The notes under the pieces are model-generated. The model made no database searches and had not been told where the DNA came from. It worked only from the letters and a program-made list of their open reading frames with translations. Shown here in pieces: positions 7,554-17,875 of a DNA stretch of 43,626 bases (the stretch's first letter is position 1; every line of letters begins with the position of its first letter). The translations under genes and the position numbers were made by a program. Source of the stretch: Lachnospiraceae bacterium Zagget2 (lineage in GTDB: Bacteria; Bacillota; Clostridia; Lachnospirales; Lachnospiraceae); the NCBI GenBank assembly GCA_001941045.1, contig MSHD01000043.1, forward strand, positions 1 to 43,626, written 5' to 3'.

Positions 7554-9290
7554 ATGTTAAAAACATTACTGAAAAGTGTGCGTCAATATAAAAAGGAATC
7601 TATATTGACGCCGCTTTTTGTGGCAATTGAAGTGGTATTCGAATGTCTGCTGCCGCTGATCATGGCGAGTCTGATCGACAACATGACAGGCGAGGCGATC
7701 GGGCCGATCCTGCGGCTGGCCGTCATTCTGATCGTTATGGCGTTGCTCTCACTGCTCTTCGGCGTGCTCTCCGGCGCGATGGCCTCCACCGCGTCCTGCG
7801 GTTTCGCCAAAAATCTGCGGGAAGATCTGTTCTTTAAGATTCAGGATTTTTCCTTTGCGGATATTGACTATTTCTCGACGTCCTCGCTGGTGACGAGGAT
7901 GACGACGGATGTGACGAACATCCAGAACGCATACCAGATGATCATCCGTATCGCGGTCCGCACACCGCTGATGCTTATCTTTTCTCTGGTGATGAGCCTC
8001 TCGATCAACGTCCGGATGGCGCTCATTTTCCTCGCGCTGCTTCCGATCCTGGGCGTCGTCCTTTTTGGAATTGCGCTGCACGTGCATCCGATTTTCAAAA
8101 GAATTTTCAAGAAGTACGACGCGCTCAACAATTCCGTGCAGGAGAATGTCGCCGGGATCCGTGTGGTGAAATCCTTCGTGCGGGAAGATTATGAGCAGGA
8201 AAAGTTTGACAAGGCGGCGCGGGAGGTCTGCGATGACTTTACGAGAGTGGAGAAGATCCTCGCTCTCAACCGGCCCTTCATGATGTTCTGTATTTATGCC
8301 GCCTTCATGCTGATCAGCTTCTTCGGCGCAAACATCATCATCAACACGGCGGGTTCGAGCCTTACGACCGGACAGCTCTCCTCGCTGATCAATTACGGTG
8401 TGCAGATCCTGTCCTCCATGATGATGCTCTCCATGGTATTCGTCATGGTCAGTATGGCGATGGAATCCGGAAATCGTGTCGCGGAGGTGCTCACCTGGGG
8501 CAGCTCTTTGGAATCGCCGGAGAATGGACTGACGGAAGTGCCGGACGGGAGCATCGACTTCGACCATGTCTCCTTCCGCTATCACAAGGACAGCAAAAAG
8601 GCAGCCCTGTCGGATATCAGCCTGAATATCAAATCCGGGCAGACAGTGGGCATCATGGGAGGCACCGGCGCGTCCAAGACCACGCTGATCCAGCTGATCT
8701 CACGTCTGTACGATGTCAGCGAGGGCAGCGTGAAGGTCGGCGGACACGACGTTCGGGAATATGATCTGGAGACACTGCGCGACGCGGTCTCCGTCGTCCT
8801 GCAGAAAAATGTGCTGTTTTCCGGTACGATTAAGGAAAACCTGCGCTGGGGCAATAAGGAAGCCACGGATGAAGAACTGGTGGAAGCGTGTCGGGCTGCC
8901 CAGGCGGAGGAATTCATTGAACAGCTGCCTGACCGCTATGACACGCGCATTGAGCGCGGCGGCACCAACGTCTCCGGCGGGCAGAAGCAGAGACTCTGCA
9001 TCGCGCGGGCGTTGCTGAAGAAACCGAAGATCCTGATCCTCGACGACTCCACGTCCGCGGTCGATACGAAGACAGACGCCCTGATTCGCCGGGCGTTCCA
9101 GAATGAGATCCCGGATACGACGAAGATTATCATCGCACAGAGGGTCTCCTCCGTGCAGGACGCGGACATGATCCTCGTGCTTGACGACGGGAAGATCGCG
9201 GAGCAGGGAACCCATGAGGAACTGCTGGCTCTGAACGGCATCTATAAAGAAGCGTATGAAACGCAGACAAAGAGTAAGGAGGCGGTCTGA
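7554..9290 (+). CDS. ABC exporter half-transporter, degenerate-site subunit (BmrC/TM287-like)
   Basis: A 578-residue type IV ABC exporter: six-helix membrane domain (residues 1 to about 310), then a nucleotide-binding domain. The Walker A is GGTGASKTT (369-377), with Ser in place of the usual Gly before Lys. The signature is VSGGQ (473-477). The Walker B ends LILDD, with Asp498 at the place of the catalytic Glu. This is the pattern of the degenerate subunit in heterodimeric exporters. ATG 7554 is preceded by AAAGGAAGG; an upstream in-frame ATG at 7491 has no ribosome binding site. The partner gene starts 2 nt after its stop. Likely exports drugs or lipophilic compounds; substrate unknown. Confidence 0.9.
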   Translation: MLKTLLKSVRQYKKESILTPLFVAIEVVFECLLPLIMASLIDNMTGEAIGPILRLAVILIVMALLSLLFGVLSGAMASTASCGFAKNLREDLFFKIQDFSFADIDYFSTSSLVTRMTTDVTNIQNAYQMIIRIAVRTPLMLIFSLVMSLSINVRMALIFLALLPILGVVLFGIALHVHPIFKRIFKKYDALNNSVQENVAGIRVVKSFVREDYEQEKFDKAAREVCDDFTRVEKILALNRPFMMFCIYAAFMLISFFGANIIINTAGSSLTTGQLSSLINYGVQILSSMMMLSMVFVMVSMAMESGNRVAEVLTWGSSLESPENGLTEVPDGSIDFDHVSFRYHKDSKKAALSDISLNIKSGQTVGIMGGTGASKTTLIQLISRLYDVSEGSVKVGGHDVREYDLETLRDAVSVVLQKNVLFSGTIKENLRWGNKEATDEELVEACRAAQAEEFIEQLPDRYDTRIERGGTNVSGGQKQRLCIARALLKKPKILILDDSTSAVDTKTDALIRRAFQNEIPDTTKIIIAQRVSSVQDADMILVLDDGKIAEQGTHEELLALNGIYKEAYETQTKSKEAV

Positions 9291-9291
9291 A

Positions 9292-11193
9292 ATGAGAGAA
9301 AATAAATCCAGAAAACCGGGCAGTTTCAGCCGGCTGATTAAATATTTGTTTCACTACTATCCGGTGCAGCTGGTCGTCGTGATGGTCTGCATCGTAGTTA
9401 GCGCCGTCGCGTCCGTCATATCGACGGCATTTCTGCAGCGGCTGATCGACGAGTGCATCACGCCGGGTATCACGAGCGGTATGGCGGCGGTCTGGGACAG
9501 ACTGGTCTCCATCCTGATGATCATGGGAACCATCTATGTGCTGGGTGTCGTGTCATCCTTTATTTATACGAGAATCATGGCGGGCGTCACGCAGGGCACG
9601 CTGATGCATCTGCGTGAAGATATGTTTGACAAAATGGAGACTCTGCCGATTAAATATTTCGACACGCATGCGCATGGCGATATTATGAGTACCTACACGA
9701 ATGATACGGACGCGCTGCGGCAGATGCTGGGGCAGAGCCTTCCGATGATCTTCCAGTCCGGGCTGACGATGATCGTGATTGTCGTCATGATGCTGTACTA
9801 CAGCCTCTGGCTGACGCTGGTCGTGCTTGCCTTCGCCATTCTGATGCTGTTTATCACAAGGAATTTCGGAGGCCTGAGCTCAAAGTATATGAGGGCGCAG
9901 CAGAAATCCCTGGCCGAGGAGGAAGGCTTTATCGAGGAGATCATGGACGGACAGAAGGTTGTGAAGGTGTTCAACCATGAGGAGGAGAGCAAAGCGGATT
10001 TCCGGAAGCTGAATGAGCAGCTCTTCGAGGATGGAAAAGCGGCGCATCTCTACGGCAACATCCTGATGCCAATCCTGAACAATGTGGGCAATCTTCTGTA
10101 TGTAGTCCTGGCGCTCGTTGGGGCGCTGCTGATCTGGCTTGGCGTGACCAATATCGGTCTGGCGGGGACGGAAGCGATTTCCGCCGGTATCATCATCTCG
10201 TTCCTGAGCATGTCGAGACAGTTCTCGCAGACGATCGGCCAGGTGTCCAACCAGGTGGCAATGATCGCTATGGCCATCGCGGGCGCAGGGCGTGTGTTCG
10301 CATTGATCGACGAGGAACCCGAGCAGGACAACGGCTATGTCACGCTCGTGAATGCTGAGAAGGATGAAGAAGGAAATCTGAAAGAGGCGGATCACACCAC
10401 CGGTCTCTGGGCGTGGCGGCATCCGCATCAGGCGGACGGAACCGTGACTTATACGGAGCTGAAGGGAGACATCCAGCTGGAGCATGTGGACTTTGGCTAC
10501 AATCCGGATAAGATGGTGCTGCATGATATTTCTCTTTATGCAAAGCCGGGGCAGAAGATCGCCTTCGTCGGCGCGACCGGCGCCGGAAAGACGACGATCA
10601 CCAATCTGATCAACCGTTTCTATGACATTGAGGACGGCAAGGTGCGCTACGATGGAATCAATATCAACAAGATCCGCAAGCCGGATCTGCGCCGTTCTCT
10701 GGGTATCGTACTGCAGGACGTCAACCTCTTTACCGGCACGGTCATGGACAATATCCGCTACGGCAGGCTGGACGCCACGGATGAGGAGTGTATTGCGGCT
10801 GCGAAGCTGACGAACGCGGACAGCTTCATCTCGCGTCTGCCGCAGGGCTACCAGACGGAGCTTGCCGGAAACGGCGCGAATCTCTCGCAGGGGCAGCGGC
10901 AGCTCCTCTCTATCGCCCGCGCAGCCGTCGCCAACCCGCCGTGTATGATCCTCGATGAGGCGACCAGCTCCATCGATACCCGGACGGAGGCGCTGGTGCA
11001 GGACGGCATGGACCACTTGATGGAGGGCAGGACGGTATTCGTCATCGCCCACCGACTGTCCACCGTGCGGAACAGCAAGGCGATCATGGTGCTCGACCAC
11101 GGGCGCATTATCGAGCGCGGCGATCATGACGATCTGATCGCGCAGAGGGGTACATATTATCAGCTGTATACCGGTGCGTTTGAGCTGGAGTAA
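9292..11193 (+). CDS. ABC exporter half-transporter, consensus-site subunit (BmrD/TM288-like)
   Basis: A 633-residue partner of the preceding gene. A six-helix membrane domain is followed by an acidic linker with an insertion (near residues 340-390, containing TTGLWAWRHPH), then the ATPase domain. The Walker A is canonical GATGAGKTT (427-435), and the Walker B ends LDE with catalytic Glu556. The signature is LSQGQ (531-535) instead of LSGGQ. The unusual signature therefore faces the degenerate Walker site of the partner, and the normal site is built from this Walker B and the partner's SGGQ. AAGGAGG at 9276-9282 supports ATG 9292. It acts in the cytoplasmic membrane as a heterodimer. Confidence 0.92.
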   Translation: MRENKSRKPGSFSRLIKYLFHYYPVQLVVVMVCIVVSAVASVISTAFLQRLIDECITPGITSGMAAVWDRLVSILMIMGTIYVLGVVSSFIYTRIMAGVTQGTLMHLREDMFDKMETLPIKYFDTHAHGDIMSTYTNDTDALRQMLGQSLPMIFQSGLTMIVIVVMMLYYSLWLTLVVLAFAILMLFITRNFGGLSSKYMRAQQKSLAEEEGFIEEIMDGQKVVKVFNHEEESKADFRKLNEQLFEDGKAAHLYGNILMPILNNVGNLLYVVLALVGALLIWLGVTNIGLAGTEAISAGIIISFLSMSRQFSQTIGQVSNQVAMIAMAIAGAGRVFALIDEEPEQDNGYVTLVNAEKDEEGNLKEADHTTGLWAWRHPHQADGTVTYTELKGDIQLEHVDFGYNPDKMVLHDISLYAKPGQKIAFVGATGAGKTTITNLINRFYDIEDGKVRYDGININKIRKPDLRRSLGIVLQDVNLFTGTVMDNIRYGRLDATDEECIAAAKLTNADSFISRLPQGYQTELAGNGANLSQGQRQLLSIARAAVANPPCMILDEATSSIDTRTEALVQDGMDHLMEGRTVFVIAHRLSTVRNSKAIMVLDHGRIIERGDHDDLIAQRGTYYQLYTGAFELE

Positions 11194-11219
11194 ATTTTAG
11201 AATAAGGCAGTAAGAGGGT

Positions 11220-11256
11220 ACAGTTCGCCCGGAGGATATTCCTCCGGGCGAACTGT
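11220..11256. terminator. Perfect 17-bp hairpin between convergent genes, no T tract
   Basis: Arms 11220-11236 and 11240-11256 are exact inverse complements around a 3-nt TAT loop. It sits 26 bp after the ABC exporter stop and 20 bp beyond the stop of the convergent adhesin gene. Neither side has a real T run, so it may act as a bidirectional or factor-assisted terminator or protect transcript 3' ends. Confidence 0.55.
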
Positions 11257-11275
11257 CGGTCAGGAATCCGGTGGC

Positions 11276-14200
11276 TCAGTCGATCTCGACCAGATTAATG
11301 TAAGCGTAGCAGGTTCCGGAGTGTCCGGTTTCAGAACCGCCGGTTGGCGAAGGCATCGTGGCATTGCCGGCGATCATCGTTGCCCCTTCAAAGACATATC
11401 CGGTCTCAGACAATGCACATCTGCTGTTTTCCGCAGCATTTTCCCAACTGTCGGCATTTTCGTAGTAACCGCTTATATAGCTTGAACCGCCGCCACCGCC
11501 GCCGGCAATTTTAGCGCCGCCGCCATACCAGCCGCCGCCACCGCCTGCGGCATGGTTGGTACCGGATTTTACCGGCAGTGCGCCGCCCTTGCCGAAAGAG
11601 CCTTTCAGTCCGGCCTGGGATTGTGTGGCGTACGATTTGGCCGTGGCGATTGCAGACCCACTCGCGACTCCGCCGACGAGCGCACCGCCATATCCGCCGT
11701 TTGTATAGTTCGTGTAGGATCCCGCACCGCCGCCGCCTGCAGCGACTGCAATACGGGAAGCGAGGCTGTCATAGTCATCCCAGTCGGTGCCTTTGACGGT
11801 CCGGATATCAGTGGCGCCGCCTCCGGAACCGGAACAGCCGCAGGCGGAAATGCCGCCGCCATTGTAGCCGGCTCCTTCGGTAGATCCGGAACCTCCCTGC
11901 AGGCCTGGTCCACCGACGTAGACATACAGAAGTGTTCCCGCCGTCAGGTGAATCCTGCCTGAAACATAAGCGCCTTTGCCGCCGGTCTTGCCGCCGGAAC
12001 TTGCGGAGTTGCCTCCCTGGGCGCCCCATAACTGTACTTCATACCAGCCGTCTACCGGCGCCAGAAACTCCTGTGCGTCTCCCGTGTAGGTATAGTCGGA
12101 CTGGTAATAAATCGCATAGAATGTCACACTCTCTGTGATCTTGCCATAGTTCTCCAGGTTCGTTCCCGTTCCGTCAGCCCTGGTATTCCAGAGAACGTAA
12201 TGATAATTCTCTCTCGATCCGACGAGCGCGGTCGCCATCACCTGGTTGACATTATAAAGGATGCTGCCGGACGCTTCTTCTACAATTGCCAGTTCAGCTG
12301 CCGTGATGCCGCCGGCAATCTTTCCTTTGTTTGCATCGAAAATCACATAAGTTTTCCAGTTTGCATATAGCGTCAGGGTATCGATACTTGTGTCTGCGCC
12401 GATGGCGTTCAGGGAGGTATAGGAGTCATACTGGATCCCTGTACCATCGTCTTTGGTATTCCAGCCGGCAAACACATATCCGTCGCCCATGCTGAGGAGA
12501 CCACCGTTATCGGCATCCTTGTAGGTGCCGGATGTTACATAATTTGATGCGGTATCCTCATCGTAGCCAAACATCATGACATTCCGCGCTGAGCCGTTCG
12601 CGAACGTCGACCCGTTCGCGTCAAAGTTGAGCTGAAACTTGTGGACTGGTTTCAAATCCACCGTGACACGGAAGGTGTCTTTCAGCGTCTGCCCTTTTTC
12701 AGAGTAATAGCCTGTAACCACAACCGGCTCGTCCGAATTCATCCGGTTTGTCACGCAGGATGGAGAAAGTGTAATATCTGAAAAATTCAGCGTTCCCGCA
12801 CTCAAAGAGATGGTTGAACCATCGTCATAGGTGACAATGATATCTCCGCCAAGGCCTGGATCAAAGTCGGCTGCCGTGAAGGTATATGCGGTCAATGATT
12901 CACTGCTGATCGGATCACTTCCAGAATAGATAAGTTCTAAGGATACCGGGATTCTCATATTGATCCAGTTCGCGGCTCCGCCCGGTCCGTCGCCCCCTGG
13001 CGGCGGAGGAGTATTCGGCGGTGTGTTGTTGATTACAAGAGCAAGTTCGCTCTCATCGGATGTAAGTGTGATCGTGACGGTCTCTGTCTTATCATCGTAA
13101 TGGATATTCTGGCTGTCACATTTCACATCGGAAATACCATACAGTGCATTTTCCGCCTCCGTGAGATAATACGTTCCCAGGGGAAGCTCCCGGAAGGAAC
13201 AGGAAACCGTCGCTGTACCTTTGTTGGCATCATCAATTACTACATTTCCGGAATATACTTTTCCGGTGTCTGCACTCTTAAGCTGCATTACGAAGGTGAG
13301 CCTGTATTCGTCCCGCTCTTCTTCCGTCATTGTCGATGGAAAGCAAATTTCACTCAGCGTCTTGTAAACAATGATCGTTCCAAGAATATTTTTCAGGCCC
13401 AGATTCTGATTTTCCGCGGCTGTTTTCGTGATCCGGATCTCTTTAATCCACGCGGAACCGGCGAGCAGTTCATCCTGGTCTGTCAGAAATGTTTCTTCGG
13501 CCTCAGAATCAATCAGCGCTGCAGATGCGTCGCCGTTTCCGACCTGCTTTGCCGTGATTTCATATTGCTCCGGGATATAGTCAAAGACCAGATAATAGGT
13601 GCCGGATGTGACTCCCAGGAACGAATAATTTCCGGTGGAATCCGTGAGAATCGGGGAGAACATATTTCCGTCTTTATCGTAGGCACGGATCAGCCTTACC
13701 CCGTCGATGGTTCGATCCACATCGCCGCCATTGTTTTCGTCATAGAGCTTATACAGGGTAACAACAATGTCGCTTACTCCCGGCTCTGTCCCCAGCATCA
13801 GGCCATTGGCGTCTGTGTCTTCCCAGGCGGTTCCGGAGATGTAGAGATTTGCCACCGTTGTGACAACTACCTCTGAATTGGACAGGCCATTTCCGGTGGT
13901 GACATAGGCCTGGTTGTGGTAGCAGTCATTTACCTGCTGGTCAGTCAGATCTGTGAGATTCGCAGTCATCGTGAAACGGATGGATTCCTTCCAGAGAAGT
14001 CTGGTCGCAAATTTTACAGCGACGGCATCGGCCGGTACGCTGAATATGACCTTGCTTCCGTCTATGGAAGAACTCGCCCTCGTCCATTGAATATTTCCGG
14101 AACCTGCCGTTCCCAGCACTTTCTGTTCGTCCGCCTCACGAACCGCTGTATCTGTTGTGTAATAAAGTCCGGCCCGTTCGCTTTTCAGCCAGGAAAGAGT

Positions 14201-17200
14201 GGTCTCTGAGCCGCTGCTGTCCAGAATGACGCTCACATAGCAGAGCTTTCCGGAAAATGAGCTGCCCTCGTGGTTCGTGTCGGGGTCGATACGCCCGTCA
14301 CCTGTATAAGGAAGAACATCGACCATCGAAAAGTCAGAAGCGTTCTCGTCCGGGTTTGTTGTTTCGTCCGTATTGGATACCTGTACATTCCAGACAATAT
14401 CATCACCCATGGTGATGACCTCTGTATCTGTGGATTTCGTCACCTGGGGAAGCGGATTTTCTTCCACGTGAATCAGATAGCGGACAGTTCCGCGCCCTGT
14501 TTCGTCTTCTGCCGTGTTGTATGTGGCCTGTGCGGCGGCAAAATCCTTATCGCTGCAGTCGTACGAGGTGATAATCTCGCATTCGTGGTGCCAGATGACG
14601 GAACTCACGCCCTCGCCATATAATTGATCTGAATCGGTCATATAGGCTGATTTCTGCGTCACCTGTTCCGTCGTCGATGCGGATTTATTCAGGTTTCCCG
14701 TCATTCTGGATAAAATCACGGACACGGGTACCCATCCGCCATTTTCTGCATTGGTGACTTTCGTTCCGGATACGATTTTCACAAGCGCATCTTCAACTGT
14801 TTCATCTGCAGCATCGGCGGCTTCCGGGATTTGTGACGTGACGGTTACCCCGCCGCCAACTTTCATAAGCCCGGTGATTCCAGGTTCGTTTGCGGAATCA
14901 GACGCAGTAACGCCGTCCGTGCACACCCACCTGTAACTTACAATGTGCGGGTTTTCGCCTGTCAGGAGCGGCTCGTTCCCCTCATTGAAATCCAGAGTCT
15001 GTCCTTTCCGCAGCCGGGTGTCGGCGGCAGTGACTTCCAGCTGGAAGATATATGCCGTTGTCGTTTCCTCCACCGTGCAGCTTTTCTGAGAGCCATCGGC
15101 TGTCGAACCAGTACTGCTGTAGGCTGTCGAAGAATAAGGATATAAGGTTTTGGTGGCGTCGTCGTCTGATGTCACATAGACATGCCCGATGGGAGAGCGA
15201 ACCGTGTCCACCGGAGTAACTGTGCAGGTGATGGTGTATTCCCCGGAGATGGTGATATTGTCCTGCGTGAAACTCCATGTGAGGTTTGCTTCTCCGCTTT
15301 CGTTCACATAATATTCTGTACCGTGCGGGATGGTCAGCGTGCCGACTGCATTCCCGTTCGGGTCCGTTAATGTGTACAGAATATCTACAAATGCATTATT
15401 GATTCCGTCTGGCGTGTAGTTTGCCACTGCAGAAAGCGCATCGTTGGCTTCCAGATAAGCTGTTTTAGACAGATAAAGCTCCATCTCTGCCGTCTCTGCT
15501 GCTTCCTGAAGGGCGGAGTTGTCCGCATCCTCAGCCGCTGCCTTTTTTGCATCCTGCAGGGCCGCGACGGCGCCCAGATAGGCAGCATAGGCATTGTCGT
15601 TTTCTGTTTTCAGTTTTGAATACATTGGATCCGTATACCACAGGACTCCATTGTCGTCCGTGACAAGGTTCAGGAGTTCTGCGGTCTGCGGAGCATAGAT
15701 TATGATGCTGTCACTGTTTATCGCATAGGTAACGTTCAGATCGACCACCGGGACGGGGTATTTTTCAATATAGCTGTTCCCGTCCGGATTTTTTCCGGTG
15801 TTTTCCGTCCATACCGGCAGGCTGGAATTGTTCGGCGTGGATGGATAAAAGGCTGTTGTATCCGGATTGTTGGTCGCAATATTGTTTCCGCCAAACGTGG
15901 TTTTCGCATTGATTCCGACAACCAGAATCAGTTTGTAGCCATAATCGCCGGGTTCATATTTCCGGTCATCCTCCGTAATCATAGAGGTCCAGTATTTTAC
16001 ACAATCCTTATCATAATCAGTGACGGCGTTTGCTTCGTAATCATAACCAGTGACTTTGATTGTGTTGCCGATGATTGTGCAGCTGACCTGGTCTGTGATA
16101 TCTTCCCATTCATATTCAACATAATCGCCATTTTCGTCATAGGTATACTGCTCGCCCCAACGGAATTCTGCGACATTTCCCTTTTCATCCATATCGGTCG
16201 GAATTCCTTTTTCATTCAGATTTGCCGGGACCCAGGGAACCTGGTAAACTGTGATCGCAGACTCATCGGTAATCTCAAAGGGATCTGTAATTTCTTCAAT
16301 AAAATAGGAAGAACCGCTTGCATAGCCGCTTTCCGTCACGGATGCGGTTGCGTCATTGCTGATCAGACTCGGTATGGAGCTGATGGATTTCACAATACCG
16401 TCTCCGCTGCTCGTAAAGAAAGAATATTTTCCAAAGTGATTTTCGGGATCCGCTCCATAAGAATAGGTGTAATTATAATATCGTCCCGAGGTGCCAAGCG
16501 TTCCGTTTCTGGGGTAGTCGGATGCGCACAGGGACATGAAGACAGCGCTGACCATGTGTTCCGCATAGATTTTCCAGACTTCCGTGTCCGTCTCCGCCGG
16601 TACATCGTCAATATTCCCTGTCAGCAATGCAGTCTGCAGCGCATTGCAGTTCCCGTAATAGACGTAAACCCCATAGATGGTTGTCCCGCCATCTTTTATT
16701 TTTCTTGCTGTGGTCAATGCGTCGTTGGCATGGGTCATGTCCGTTGAGCCGCCGTCTGTGATCAGGATAATATCCGTGGAAGCCGCGCGCGCGGAATAAA
16801 TCCAGTTGTTATACGCATAGGCAAGCGCGACATCCGTATAGGTACCCTGCAGAAGACAGGATGCATCGAAATGTGCCTTGCCGGTCAGAGCTGCAATATC
16901 ATTGCTGCTTGTAGGCGCGAGGCCGTCCCATCCGTCCCGGTACATGATTTTTACCGTGTCATTGTTATAGCCCATGATGCCGACTACGTGGATCAGATGG
17001 TCCTGCATCTGCGCTTCTACATCTGCGGCCGGATCAACATCGGAGTATTCTCCGTTTTCTGCTGCAGCCATATATTTGTTGTTGATGGCAGCGGCATTTT
17101 TGAAGAAGGCGGCAGTTGCCGCGTTTGTGTCTGCAATCCGGCTTCCGATATTCATCGTCAGAGACTGATCAATGATAATGATGACATCCCGTCTTTCCGG

Positions 17201-17875
17201 CGCCAGGCGCGCCTCTGCCTCCGGTTCTGAAGCATCAAGATAAGCAGTTTCCATGTAGATGTCATAAGTGCTCTGATTGTTAATGACTTCTTCGTTCTGA
17301 ACCAGGTATTTATCGAATTCCATATAGACGGTTTCGTCCAGATGGGATTCTGCCTGGCTATCGTTCCCTGTGAGAACCAGTGCGTATTCTGATGCTGAAT
17401 TTGACGCGAGAAGTGGCACGCTGTCTTCTGCATTGACTTCTGTTTCCGTTACTTCCGCAGATTCTGTATCCACTTCCGTAAGTTCGGTAGTTTCCTCATC
17501 CGCGGATTCTGTTTCTTCGGTCGTGTCCGTGGCTTCAGAATTTTCACCATTTCCGGACGCTTCCGCGCCCTCTTCTGTTACAGGGTTCTCTTCATCCGTT
17601 GATGCTTCCTCTTCGGAAGAATTTTCCGTGGCTTCCTCCGCAGCCTCCTCTGCTGCGGTTTCTGAATCTGAGGCGCCCTCCGGGACCTCTTCTGTGTTAT
17701 CAGTGACATCACTGTCGTCGATGACAGCGCCGTTTTCGGGCTCATCGGTCTCTGCCATTTCTTCGACAATCCCGGTGTCTGCGGATTCCGTTGCCAGCAC
17801 GACGCCGGAGTCGCCGACGGTGAGAGACACAGCCAGCATAAGCGAAAGAATCCGTTTTATCCATTTCTTTTTCAT
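11276..17875 (-). CDS. Giant secreted VWA/SdrD-B/SpaA/InlB-repeat/glycine-rich adhesin
   Basis: A 2199-residue exported protein. The signal peptide (MKKKWIKRILSLMLAVSLTV) is followed by an acidic Ser/Thr/Glu-rich region (about 30-155). A von Willebrand A domain (about 225-455) has a MIDAS-like DQSLT and ITDGG. Further on are a helical Ala-rich segment (about 750-820), a DUF11-like domain (about 1140-1335), an SdrD B-like domain (about 1338-1440), a SpaA/prealbumin-like domain (about 1495-1615), a Pro-rich linker, two InlB B-type repeats (about 1745-1920) and a glycine-rich ALK-type domain (about 1930-2190). No LPXTG-like sorting signal or C-terminal membrane helix is present. GGGAGG supports ATG 17875, and its ATGA overlaps the stop of the preceding gene. 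Likely an adhesin or pilus tip; ligand unknown. Confidence 0.85.
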   Translation of the reverse strand: MKKKWIKRILSLMLAVSLTVGDSGVVLATESADTGIVEEMAETDEPENGAVIDDSDVTDNTEEVPEGASDSETAAEEAAEEATENSSEEEASTDEENPVTEEGAEASGNGENSEATDTTEETESADEETTELTEVDTESAEVTETEVNAEDSVPLLASNSASEYALVLTGNDSQAESHLDETVYMEFDKYLVQNEEVINNQSTYDIYMETAYLDASEPEAEARLAPERRDVIIIIDQSLTMNIGSRIADTNAATAAFFKNAAAINNKYMAAAENGEYSDVDPAADVEAQMQDHLIHVVGIMGYNNDTVKIMYRDGWDGLAPTSSNDIAALTGKAHFDASCLLQGTYTDVALAYAYNNWIYSARAASTDIILITDGGSTDMTHANDALTTARKIKDGGTTIYGVYVYYGNCNALQTALLTGNIDDVPAETDTEVWKIYAEHMVSAVFMSLCASDYPRNGTLGTSGRYYNYTYSYGADPENHFGKYSFFTSSGDGIVKSISSIPSLISNDATASVTESGYASGSSYFIEEITDPFEITDESAITVYQVPWVPANLNEKGIPTDMDEKGNVAEFRWGEQYTYDENGDYVEYEWEDITDQVSCTIIGNTIKVTGYDYEANAVTDYDKDCVKYWTSMITEDDRKYEPGDYGYKLILVVGINAKTTFGGNNIATNNPDTTAFYPSTPNNSSLPVWTENTGKNPDGNSYIEKYPVPVVDLNVTYAINSDSIIIYAPQTAELLNLVTDDNGVLWYTDPMYSKLKTENDNAYAAYLGAVAALQDAKKAAAEDADNSALQEAAETAEMELYLSKTAYLEANDALSAVANYTPDGINNAFVDILYTLTDPNGNAVGTLTIPHGTEYYVNESGEANLTWSFTQDNITISGEYTITCTVTPVDTVRSPIGHVYVTSDDDATKTLYPYSSTAYSSTGSTADGSQKSCTVEETTTAYIFQLEVTAADTRLRKGQTLDFNEGNEPLLTGENPHIVSYRWVCTDGVTASDSANEPGITGLMKVGGGVTVTSQIPEAADAADETVEDALVKIVSGTKVTNAENGGWVPVSVILSRMTGNLNKSASTTEQVTQKSAYMTDSDQLYGEGVSSVIWHHECEIITSYDCSDKDFAAAQATYNTAEDETGRGTVRYLIHVEENPLPQVTKSTDTEVITMGDDIVWNVQVSNTDETTNPDENASDFSMVDVLPYTGDGRIDPDTNHEGSSFSGKLCYVSVILDSSGSETTLSWLKSERAGLYYTTDTAVREADEQKVLGTAGSGNIQWTRASSSIDGSKVIFSVPADAVAVKFATRLLWKESIRFTMTANLTDLTDQQVNDCYHNQAYVTTGNGLSNSEVVVTTVANLYISGTAWEDTDANGLMLGTEPGVSDIVVTLYKLYDENNGGDVDRTIDGVRLIRAYDKDGNMFSPILTDSTGNYSFLGVTSGTYYLVFDYIPEQYEITAKQVGNGDASAALIDSEAEETFLTDQDELLAGSAWIKEIRITKTAAENQNLGLKNILGTIIVYKTLSEICFPSTMTEEERDEYRLTFVMQLKSADTGKVYSGNVVIDDANKGTATVSCSFRELPLGTYYLTEAENALYGISDVKCDSQNIHYDDKTETVTITLTSDESELALVINNTPPNTPPPPGGDGPGGAANWINMRIPVSLELIYSGSDPISSESLTAYTFTAADFDPGLGGDIIVTYDDGSTISLSAGTLNFSDITLSPSCVTNRMNSDEPVVVTGYYSEKGQTLKDTFRVTVDLKPVHKFQLNFDANGSTFANGSARNVMMFGYDEDTASNYVTSGTYKDADNGGLLSMGDGYVFAGWNTKDDGTGIQYDSYTSLNAIGADTSIDTLTLYANWKTYVIFDANKGKIAGGITAAELAIVEEASGSILYNVNQVMATALVGSRENYHYVLWNTRADGTGTNLENYGKITESVTFYAIYYQSDYTYTGDAQEFLAPVDGWYEVQLWGAQGGNSASSGGKTGGKGAYVSGRIHLTAGTLLYVYVGGPGLQGGSGSTEGAGYNGGGISACGCSGSGGGATDIRTVKGTDWDDYDSLASRIAVAAGGGGAGSYTNYTNGGYGGALVGGVASGSAIATAKSYATQSQAGLKGSFGKGGALPVKSGTNHAAGGGGGWYGGGAKIAGGGGGGSSYISGYYENADSWENAAENSRCALSETGYVFEGATMIAGNATMPSPTGGSETGHSGTCYAYINLVEID

